DNA from: Hyphochytrium catenoides
Lineage: Eukaryota > Sar > Hyphochytriomycetes > Hyphochytriales > Hyphochytriaceae
Assembly: GCA_900088475.1 (NCBI GenBank)
Contig: FLMG01002640.1
Span: 1-40,463 of the forward strand
DNA length: 40,463 bases
Direction of reading: 5' to 3'
The notes below the pieces were generated by a model, which saw nothing but the letters and a program-made list of their open reading frames with translations, ran no database searches and had not been told where the DNA came from. Of the stretch, positions 33,043-40,463 are shown in pieces (position 1 is the stretch's first letter; the number at the start of each line of letters is the position of its first letter). The position numbers were made by a program, and so were the translations under genes.

Positions 33043-34131
33043 AGAGAGAGAGATGCAGAGAGAGAGAGAGACACACACACAGAGAGAGAGAGAGAAAGGA
33101 GAGCAAGTGGGAAGATAGAGGAAGACGACCGAGAAAAAAACAGGAGGACCTCCTTCGCCCACCTGACCACCGTGGCCGCCAAGCACAGCAATAAGATTCT
33201 CATTGTCCTCCTTGAGAAAGTCGCTCACACTTTGAGAGAAGTCTGCCAACATCTCCAAGGCGCTGACCTTGGAAGCTGTCACGGGGAAGCTTTCAGTCTG
33301 AAAGCGTATTGAGGAGAGAGAAGAAGAGGGAAGTGGAGCAGAGAAGGAGAGAGAAGTGGAGAAAGGAACGGTAGGAGAAGAAAGAGAAAGAGAAGAGAGA
33401 TCCCATTCGCTGCTGATGTTATAGAACTTGATGCGGTCGGCATACTTGGCGACCAAGGTCTGGCTAGAGGCAGCGAAAGAAAGAGTGAAAGTGATAAATG
33501 AAAAGAGAGACTGAGAGTATAGAAGCACAGGCCGACTCGGAACAATGCGAAGAACAGATAGGAGGAGAGGAGAAGCAAGAGTCAGCAGTCTTTAGGGGAT
33601 AGAGTAGAAGAGACGGATAAAGGCAGGAGAGAAAGTAAACGAGAGAAGGTAAGAGAAGTGAGAGAGGAAAGGTAGAGAAAGAAAGACAAAAGTGAAAGAA
33701 AGTGCGACTAGCGAGGCGAAGAAGGCGAGAAAGAGAAAGAATAGTATCTTGTGCACAGAGCAAAATAAAAAGCAGAGAGAGTTGGAGAGAGAAAGAGGGA
33801 GAGAGGCAGAGTCTGAGAGGGGAAGAGGGAGAGAGGCAGCGGCTAAGACAGGGAGAGAAAGCCAGGGGCACAAGGGGAGAGAGAGAGGCAGAGGCATCGA
33901 GGGGGAGAGAGAGCCAGAGGCACCGAGAGAGAGAGAGCCAGAGGCACCGCGAGAGAGTTAAAGTCTCTAACCCCTTGCCTTTGCTTACCAGACTTCAGTG
34001 ACATGCGGTGATCCCGACACTAAAATCCTAGGAGTGACGTAGGTCAGGCAGAGATCAAGCTTGTGACCCGCTCCGCCATCTCCGGCAAAACTCTTCTTCC
34101 CAAGAGAAAGAGAAAGCAGAGAGCGGGTCAT
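31051..34131 (-). CDS. PTEN/tensin-like phosphatase-fold plus C2 protein, probably inactive
   Basis: Exons in transcript order: 34131-33989, 33463-33163, 32947-32823, 32534-32411, 32146-32033, 31889-31770, 31518-31435 and 31221-31051; 393 residues, all phases consistent. The order follows the PTEN/tensin/auxilin unit: LDLCLTYVTPRILVSGSPH (dual-specificity phosphatase start), AKYADRIKFYNISSE, DFLKEDNENLIAV, the P-loop position, GIAALMISAYLLDAG, EPSQMRYVHYYHHRRE, then a C2 domain with LFSVWFNTSFI and FRLEVYFQQIQ. PTEN has H-C-K-A-G-K-G-R-T-G at the P-loop; here it is L-G-G-H-G-G-Q-G-I, so the nucleophile Cys and the Arg are both absent, as in tensins. The product is therefore likely a lipid- or protein-binding pseudophosphatase acting at membranes. 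No J, SH2 or PTB domain follows. Intron 4 (32147-32410) has a GC donor. A Ser/Pro-rich insert of about 33 residues sits after ISSEW. Confidence 0.85.
32603..32624. repeat. (CT)n microsatellite, intronic
   Basis: A CT run in intron 3 of the tensin-like gene (32535-32822). It is a GA run in the sense of that gene. Confidence 0.85.
33001..33113. repeat. (AG)n microsatellite tract, intronic
   Basis: A pure AG run at 33001-33039 is followed by interrupted AG/AC repeats to about 33113, in intron 2 of the tensin-like gene (32948-33162). It gives spurious RERERE/SLSLSL frames on either strand. Confidence 0.9.
33781..33957. repeat. Purine-rich minisatellite in intron 1 of tensin-like gene
   Basis: GAGAGA-rich sequence carries a repeated core, GCCAGAGGCACCG, at 33913-33925 and 33937-33949 (24 bp apart), with a variant GGCAGAGGCATCG at 33887-33899. 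It lies within intron 33464-33988 and is pyrimidine-rich in the sense of the gene. Confidence 0.8.
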
Positions 34132-34504
34132 GTCCTCTTTTACAAAGTCAATAGAGCGTCTCAGGGAGAAGGATGCCCCATAAAGAGCTACACAATGAGC
34201 CCGCCGGTGAGAGACAGAAGAGCCGGCGAGAGGGAGTGAGAGATAAAGAGCAGAGCAGGAGATGAGGGACACGGAGACAACAACGGAGAGAGAGCCAACA
34301 CAATGCGAAGCGAAGGTTCGACTCTGATTGAAGGATTTTTCTGTATAACTTCCCTCACGCCAACAATCCTCTACTAGAGAGGTCAGGTGGGGCAACGCCT
34401 TTCACCCGGTGCGCTTTCTGCTCTCTTACTCTATTCCCTACCACCTTCATTGTCGTCTGATCGGCTTGTCTTCCTATGGATTGCTCGCTCTTTCTCTCCT
34501 CTCC

Positions 34505-34552
<48 letters not shown>

Positions 34553-34922
34553 GAGTCTCCCTCTCTGTCTCTGTCTCTGTTCCTCTCTCCTGTCTCTCTC
34601 TCTCTCTCTCCCATACACTTCCCTTTTTGACCTTTCACTTCTCTCACACGCACCGAAAAAATCAGCTAAATCTCAACAAGGACAATAACTAGAAAATGAT
34701 AACCTTGGAACGCCACTAATTGATCACTTTCTTGCCTGCGAAAGGTAACGAAGCTATTGACAGAGTTTTCAGAGCTTCCAATCGCTATTTTCTTCCGGAC
34801 AACGAACAGACAGAGACCAGCCACAGCCTCGTCATTATCTTAGAAGTGCTGTCGGGAGTTGCTCTTCACAGTGCCATTCGTACGAGACAGACAAGGCACT
34901 GGCACCTTGTGCTCAGGGCAAG
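34132..34922. other. Divergent promoter region, tensin-like / ankyrin genes
   Basis: The tensin-like gene starts at 34131 going left and the ankyrin gene at 34923 going right. Two CT microsatellites (34506-34546 and about 34595-34609) occupy the middle. The long minus frame 34395-33985 is an upstream extension of the first tensin-like exon and contains an in-frame ATG at 34131, which I chose as the start. Confidence 0.5.
34506..34546. repeat. (CT)n microsatellite
   Basis: About 20 CT units between two divergent genes, followed by a second shorter CT tract at about 34595-34609. Confidence 0.9.
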
Positions 34923-35953
34923 ATGTCCGGCTATCAACATATGTCGCCCTCCACCCAGGCGCTGTATGACCTTGTGGAGGGCCCACAAGCTGATGAATCC
35001 AGGCTCCTAGCTATTATCAAAGAAGGCGCAGACGTGAACTGGAGAGACCCCAAACAGGTTTCTCGCGGGACTCTACCGGCTTCTTCTCCTCATATAGCGC
35101 ATTCAATCTTCTCTCTATCGATCAGCCCCCTCTCTTCCTCCCTCATACCTATCTACGCCAGAGTTTATCGTCTACGTATCCCTCTGCGTCTCTCTCACTA
35201 TCTCTGCCTGCGGCTATGCTGGTGATACTCAAAATTCGACTGAGGAGGTCATCTAACTTGTCACAGGATGGCGCTACTCCTCTTCACATCGCTTGCATTC
35301 ATAACAACATCACGGCAGCAAGGGTCCTTCTGGATAACAAGGCGGACATCACAGCTGTGATGACTCCGGTGCGAACGAGCGCTATAGCTAGCTTCTCTTA
35401 GGCAACATTCTATATACAGTTTTCATGGCTTTCATGTTACTCCTCCTCTCTCTCTCTCTGTCTCTCACTCTTTTTCTCTCACTTTCGCTCTTTCTTTCTT
35501 GACATGACTCCTTTTTTGTGTGTCTCTCTGTCTCTCCACGGCCCGGGGACTCTCCCTTTTCCCTTTCCTGTCTCCTTTCTCATCACCTCTTCGGCCTTCT
35601 ATGTCTCTCTTTCTGCTTGTCTGTTTGTCTCTCTGTCTGTCCCTCTCTGTCTATCTGTCTGTCTGTCTCTCTCCTTACGTCTCCTTTGTGTCCCTTCTCT
35701 CCTCAATACGATTGCCATGCTGTTCACTCTAACACTCTCTCGCTCTCTCCTTCGGTCGACTTAGAATCTGAACACTCCTCTCCATATCGCCTCACACCAC
35801 GGTTGGACGAAGCTAGCTCAGATGCTTGTGGAGCGAGGGAAGAATGTGAAGGTTCAGGGCGTGGATCAGCACCCCTTCAACATCCTAGAAGCGAAGAATC
35901 AGGTACTCATGCATGGTCTCTGCCTCGGTGCTCTCTCGTTCTGTCCCTTTCTC

Positions 35954-36000
<47 letters not shown>

Positions 36001-37735
36001 CTCTCTCTTTCTTTCTCTCTCTCTCTTTCTCTCGCCTGTTCTCTGTCTCTCCTGTGCTCTGTTTCTCCTTTATTCAATCTTTCGCTCTCTACAAATGATA
36101 GTCAAGTTATTCTTGAGCGCTGGAATGTTCTTCTAGACCTCTATAATCCTCCTTCTTCTTCCTCTCTTTTCTCTGAGTTGGGTTTGATCCCGTATAATAG
36201 CTCTGTTTCTCTCGGGCTGGTTTCGTCACCCGACTACCGCCTCATTCTCCGCTTTGAAGCCATTTTTGCGGCTTAGCCTCTTCATCTCTCCTTCTTAACT
36301 GCCTACTATCCCAATTCTTCTAGTGTCCTAGCACTCTCTTTCCTTTTCTCTCGTTCACCTCTAGCTTTACTCCGTCATCTCTCGCTTGCTCTATCTGTCT
36401 TTGTGTGTCTTTCTCCTTTCTGGTTCTGTCCGGCTCTGCTTTCGCTTTTCTGTCTACTGGCAGTCGTATGCTCTTTTCTTCAGCCAGTAGCTTCCTATCA
36501 CTGACTTTCTCCTTCTGCCAGTATCATAACACTCCGCTGCACAGCGCAGCCATGGCAGGAAAAAGTGATACCGTGCAGCTGCTCCTCGACCACGGAGCCA
36601 ACGTTAACGCAAGGAATGCGGTGAGGAATGAGAATAATTATAACCCTTTTCCAATACGAGTGCTTCCCCTACACTACTCTCGTCAAAGCTTCCTCTATCT
36701 TCTTTTGCTTCTCTTTCATCCTGCAGCTTGCCACAACCGCCATCTTCATGCCAGTAGTCTGCATCTGGACTATGGGCTACTGTTGACAACCTCTGTTGTC
36801 TCTTTTCTCCTCTCTACTTTATCGATCCATCTATGATCTGGCACGCTTCTTCCGTCTCTTTCTTCCTTTATTTGATCCTGTCCCCATAACGTGGTTGCGT
36901 TGGGCAGCATGTAGACCCTCGTCAAGCTTCTTTCTTCTGTACGTATCTTGTCGAATAGTCAAACATTGTACCGGTCCTTACGCCTGTGGGACTGCTGACG
37001 CTGCCCCTCGCGCCTAACCTCTCTCCCTGAGATGCTTGCTTTACTAATAGCCTGCTCCCTCGCGCCTTTACCGCTTTCACCTCCATCCCTCTGCAGAGAG
37101 GCTCAACCCCTCTGCACTTCGCTCAATACAGCGACACAGAAAACCCGGAGTTAACAATAGCCTTGCTGGCCAAGGGAGCGCTTATTGATGAGCCAGACAA
37201 GGTAAAGCTACAGGGCCCGAGGTCCTAAGACCTCTTAGGACATGAAGGAGAAGCGCGATTTTGAGGGTGGCACGAATAGGAAGGAAGATTGTGAGAGGAA
37301 GAGACACCTCCAAAGACATCTTCTCGATTCTGATGGTATTATATCTCTCAGGATGGCATCACTCCACTCGCGGTGGCCTGCACAAAGGGTCATCTGGGGG
37401 TGGCCAAGGTCCTTATCAAGAATGGCGCAAACCTGCACTATGCTGACCAGGTCCGCCTGCCCCTTGTGTCCTCTTTGTTCTGTAGTTGTTCCTTTTAGGC
37501 CGCTGTGCTTTGTAGTACACAGACTCACCTCCTATTGTTGACACTGCGCTGTCGGCTTCCATATTCTCATTCTTTCTTGTGCTCTCTCTCACTTACTTTC
37601 TCTCTCTCTTGCACAAACACACACAAACTCTCTCGTTTACGCACCGTCCTGCAGTTGGGCCGAAAGCCCATTGACCATGCCTCCGAACGCGGACACCAGG
37701 AGCTTGTGGAGGTTATCAAGAAGATGGGAGCATAA
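34923..37735 (+). CDS. Ankyrin-repeat protein, one repeat per exon
   Basis: Exons 34923-35057, 35267-35368, 35765-35902, 36522-36620, 37097-37201, 37352-37450 and 37655-37735 give 252 residues. Each internal exon begins at the turn before a T-P-L-H block and codes for about one repeat: DGATPLHIACIHNN, NLNTPLHIASHHGWTKLAQM, YHNTPLHSAAMAGKSDTVQL, RGSTPLHFAQYSDTENPELT, DGITPLAVACTKGHLGVAKV, LGRKPIDHASERGHQELVEV. Exon 1 holds a capping repeat (MSGYQHMSPSTQALYDLVEG onward, ending GADVNWRDPKQ). All six introns are phase 0. There is no other domain, signal peptide or membrane segment, so the product is probably a small cytosolic or nuclear scaffold or inhibitor; the partner cannot be deduced. Introns are CT-rich. 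The 476-nt intron 36621-37096 could hide one more repeat, but I found none. Confidence 0.9.
35962..35994. repeat. (CT)n microsatellite, intronic
   Basis: A CT run within a longer CT-rich tract (about 35940-36070) in intron 3 of the ankyrin gene (35903-36521). Confidence 0.9.
37222..37241. repeat. 9-bp perfect palindrome, 2-bp spacer
   Basis: GTCCTAAGA, CC, TCTTAGGAC form a perfect inverted repeat just past the donor site of ankyrin intron 5 (37202-37351). It could form a small stem in DNA or pre-mRNA. Confidence 0.8.
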
Positions 37736-38165
37736 TGGACAAAGACAGAGAGGAAAGAGAGCGCGAGATCAAGGCGGGGCCCTATATTCTTTCCTCGGAT
37801 AGCAAAGAGCTTGCGCCTAAACGTACAATCTTATCAGTCATTGCTTAGAACGCTCGGCTTTATCTGTATCTCCAACTCCGGGGGCAGTTGATACCCTTTC
37901 TCCTTAGCAGCGAGTTGTTCCTTTCCTCCGTGATCTCTCTCCTCCCCTGCGTTGTTATTACCAGGGAGAGGAGGCCATCTGGGCAGTCCCTTCGAGGACA
38001 CACGGGATTGTTTTGGTATCGAGTGCGGGAGATTGATGGAACAAGAAAGACCAGCGGCCAACGGTTGTCGACTTCCTTCCACACTGATGTCCTCATGTTC
38101 ATTCTGAATCATACTCTGTCTGTCTGCTTCACCTTTTGCGTCCATATCTGTCCTTCTCAGTACCC
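37736..38165. other. Convergent 3' spacer, ankyrin / BAR-like genes
   Basis: The 3' ends of the ankyrin gene (+) and the BAR-like gene (-) face each other here. Frames such as 37834-38187 (-) lack family features and look like untranslated sequence. Confidence 0.5.
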
Positions 38166-40463
38166 TCATCCCGTCGGGGGGATGCAAGGCAGAGGATGAC
38201 AGGAGGGCTCGAGAACTTCTTCTAGTCGTTCTAGCCCTGGGTAGCTGGATATGGGGTGAAACAAGAAGACAAAGGGAACCCCGTCGCCCTTTTGGTCGTC
38301 AGTGGCAAATTGCTCTTCATTGTCTGCTGGGGTCAGCTTGTCCGCTACTTTTTCTTCGCTCTCTGGCCTCTCTTCTGGCTCCTTCGCTCCCTCGGCATTA
38401 TCCTGTGGCGTAGAAGGCGGGGGAATTTCTTGCGAAAGAGAGGGAGAAACCGCGCTATTTTCAACATGAGAAGAGGGAGGAGGGCGAGCATGAGAGGCAA
38501 CACGAGAAAGTCCACGAGGAAGCAGCGGCTTCTTCTTTGGTGAGGGCACTGGCACGCGCGTGATGGGAACAGGAGGGGGAGGAGGGGAGGCGGAGACGGC
38601 AGGGCTTGTCCTTTCTTGGGATGCTGTCGCTTCGACAAGAGAAGCATCAGGGAAAGAGGACGAAAGGTTCCAGGGCTCTTCCAACATCTGAAGATGCTCT
38701 TCCAACATCTGAAGATGCGTAAGGTTGAACTGCACTTTCATCTCTTCAAAGAGCTGATGAATGAGAAAAACCGTTCATTTGAATGAGAAAAACCGTCCAT
38801 TAGGTCTCATGACAATAAGGAAAAGGAAACGCAAGGCTACCCTTGTGGCCACAGGAGAGAAAGGGAAAGGAGGGGCGACCACATGGAAGAGAGAGACGGA
38901 ACACGTAGTAGAGAGTGGCGGCCTTGAGTGAGGAAGGTAGTTGGATTGTTTAGTCTGCTGAGGTGAAGGAGGAAGGGCCGCTTAACTTAGAAGGACCTTT
39001 TACCTCAGTCTGCTTTTCCTTCTGCGCCGTCGGTGCTAGGTGGCTTCCTTGCAGCGATACGTTAACCGCGGAGTGCCCTCGTGAGAAGAAGTTAGCTTGT
39101 GCGGATCGGACCTAGACACAAAGAGGACTTTAGAGTAGGAGAAGTATATCTGTAGGCTGTGAAAATTGGCCTTGGTTCTTTCTAAAGGTATATACATATA
39201 TAAGATCTAGCATGAGATAGAGTCAGAGATTTTCAGCTGACTCTCCATCCCTTTCAATCTCTGACTCTATGTTCTTCCCAGACCATCATAGACCAAACCC
39301 TAGCCTTTTCCCGAGGCTGGCCTCCTGTCTATTGTTTGATTGCTCTCTCGTGCCCACAGCTCTCATTTACCCTTCCCCAACCTTACAATCTCAAGCTCCG
39401 GCGAGAGGAAAGTAGCTCTCTGTGCCTCATACTCAGCGAAGACGTGCAGCAGTTCGTAAGTTGCGACAAGGTACTTCTCTCTGCAGGCCTGCAACTTCTC
39501 CTCCTTTCACAGCGTCAATATTGACATGAAGAGTAGTAGGAAGAAAGAGAAAGAGAGAGAAAGGGGTAAGCCGCCCCCAGTCACTTTTCTCCGTGGTATA
39601 TAGGGCTCTATGGAGAAGAAAGCCCAGTCACAGAGGACGACAAGTGAAAGGAGACTTTGACCAAAAGAAGAAAGAAGAGGCCATACCTTCCTCCTTCTCT
39701 TCTCTGGTGACAAACTCTTAAGAGAGTGAAATTTACGGACTCTCTCTTTGAACTTTTGTCTCAGCTCCGTTCTCCTTTCTAGCTGAGGATGCACGCGTTC
39801 CATGGCAAGGTACTTCCGTCTCAGCGATTCGATGGCGCCACGTATAGCTTCCTCCTATAAATAGTAGAGGAAGAAGAAGAGACAAAAGAGAGAGAGAGAG
39901 AGTTAGAACCCACCGCCCAAAGAAGAATATGGCACAAAGTGCGAGAGAAGGAGGGCGGATAGACAAGGAGCATATCTTCACATTATTGGTGCAGACTAGC
40001 GAGAAAGAGAGGAAGCAAGAAGTAAAAGCGGGAGAGGTCATGTTATATGTCTCCAGGGACAGGGAAAGCAGGGCAAGAGAGAAATGCCTGATGAGAGAGA
40101 GCGCTTTTTAGCGATCTGAGCGTCAAGAAGGAGGATGTCGGGAGGGATAGGCAGGTTGTTATGCAGAAGATGCATAGCTTACTCCAGTCCTGAACGAGTG
40201 CGTCGTATCTTCTTCTCTCTCTATCTTAAGCATGCCCTCCGCCATCCTCTCTCCATCGCTTTCCCTCCTGCCCACACTCTTTCTATCCACCTGGCTAAGA
40301 AGCTCTCCTCCTAATGCACCGCAGACACGACGGAAAGCGGCGGCCGCGGTTCTGTAGTCCTCAAGGAGAGAGAGGAGTCTCTTGATGTGCAAGGAAAGGG
40401 AGTTGAAGCGCTCACATAAGGAGAAGAAGAAAGCATCATCGTCATGGAAATGGTTTAGCGTCT
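38166..40463 (-). CDS. BAR-domain-like protein with proline-rich tail, 5' end outside window
   Basis: Exons in transcript order: >40463-40183, 39854-39687, 39488-39387, 39111-39004 and 38753-38166, all joined in phase 0, about 414 visible residues. The first four exons are charged and helical: LCERFNSLSLHIKRLLSLLE, ESLRRKYLAMERVHPQLERR, KFKERVRKFHSLKSLSPEKR, EKYLVATYELLHVFAEYEAQ and VRSAQANFFSRGH. The last, a V-x-x-A-Q-x-x-F-F-x-x-G pattern, and the overall arrangement resemble BAR/AH domains, which dimerise and bend membranes in endocytosis. The final exon has a tandem duplication HLQMLEEHLQMLEE, then SASPPPPPVPITRVPVPSPK and other Pro-rich runs that could bind SH3 domains, then an acidic stretch. 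No SH3 domain is visible. The donor at 40183 is a choice; an earlier one after GGELLSQ is possible. The family call is inference from pattern. Confidence 0.6.
38675..38716. repeat. Perfect 21-bp tandem duplication in coding exon
   Basis: The 21-bp unit at 38675-38695 is repeated exactly at 38696-38716. In the minus-strand protein it doubles a seven-residue block (HLQMLEE), one heptad, preserving frame. The lack of any difference suggests a recent event. Confidence 0.9.
38759..38802. repeat. 22-bp tandem repeat in intron
   Basis: GAATGAGAAAAACCGTTCAT and its following two bases (38759-38780) recur at 38781-38802 with two changes. It is adjacent to the acceptor of the last exon of the BAR-like gene and only about 40 bp from the coding 21-bp duplication. 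Confidence 0.85.
39217..39270. repeat. 15-bp perfect inverted repeat, 24-nt loop, intronic
   Basis: ATAGAGTCAGAGATT at 39217-39231 is exactly complementary to AATCTCTGACTCTAT at 39256-39270. It sits in the middle of the intron 39112-39386 of the BAR-like gene, so the pre-mRNA could fold into a stable stem-loop on either strand. It could be a hairpin RNA, the remnant of a small inverted-repeat element, or a splicing structure. Confidence 0.8.

Noticed and set aside
32982-33194. Arg/Glu repeat and Ser/Leu repeat proteins
   Set aside because: Translations of AG/CT microsatellites in introns; composition is explained by the dinucleotide repeat.
33464-34001. Several 90-135 codon low-complexity frames on both strands
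   Set aside because: They are frames through the purine-rich minisatellite of intron 1 of the tensin-like gene.
30169-36070. Idea that CT microsatellites always lie with pyrimidines on the sense strand of introns
   Set aside because: True in the ankyrin gene and for two tensin-like introns, but CT tracts at 32290-32310 and 32603-32624 run the opposite way.
35504-36276. + strand frames up to 252 codons rich in Ser and Leu
   Set aside because: Read through CT-rich introns of the ankyrin gene; the ankyrin exon within them (35765-35902) is in a different frame.
1-40463. tRNA, rRNA, CRISPR arrays, transposase or reverse transcriptase genes
   Set aside because: Looked for by eye on both strands and not recognised; a covariance-model or profile search would be needed to exclude small or decayed copies.

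Overview
The window reads as nuclear DNA of a unicellular eukaryote. Almost every gene is cut by short GT-AG introns (mostly 60-300 nt), neighbouring genes lie on both strands with little space between them, and (CT)n/(AG)n microsatellites fill introns and spacers. The gene set fits a protist, and a CCT-domain protein beside a retinoblastoma-related protein makes an alga or a stramenopile-like lineage the best guess. The species cannot be named from the sequence. An assembly gap of 794 N lies at 14670-15463.
Layout. 1998-2396 (-): intronless YccF-like membrane protein. 4100-5805 (+): secreted Cys-containing protein of unknown function. 6177-8308 (-): protein with two SnoaL-like (NTF2-fold) domains. 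8804-12208 (-): AGC-type protein kinase whose exons join to two upstream membrane segments. 13170-14638 (+): dimethylarginine dimethylaminohydrolase. 15464-17371 (+): ethanolamine/choline phosphotransferase, 5' end lost in the gap. 17979-20003 (-): CCT-domain protein. 21011-23748 (+): HORMA-domain, Hop1/ASY1-like meiotic protein with a C-terminal winged-helix-like segment. 24112-29882 (-): retinoblastoma-related protein with RB-N, pocket A, pocket B and RB-C. 31051-34131 (-): PTEN/tensin-like phosphatase plus C2 protein with a degenerate catalytic loop. 34923-37735 (+): ankyrin protein with one repeat per exon. 38166-40463 (-, runs off the window): BAR-domain-like protein with a proline-rich tail.
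These are independent housekeeping and regulatory genes, not an operon. Two local themes stand out. Cell-cycle and chromosome genes (HORMA, RBR) lie next to each other tail to tail, with E2F-like sites in or near their upstream regions. Lipid and membrane genes (EPT, tensin-like, BAR) recur across the window. All gene models were rebuilt by hand from splice sites, reading-frame phase and family resemblance. Exon phases agree through most models, which is the main support for them, but 5' ends are the weakest part. No tRNA, rRNA, CRISPR array or complete transposon was recognised.
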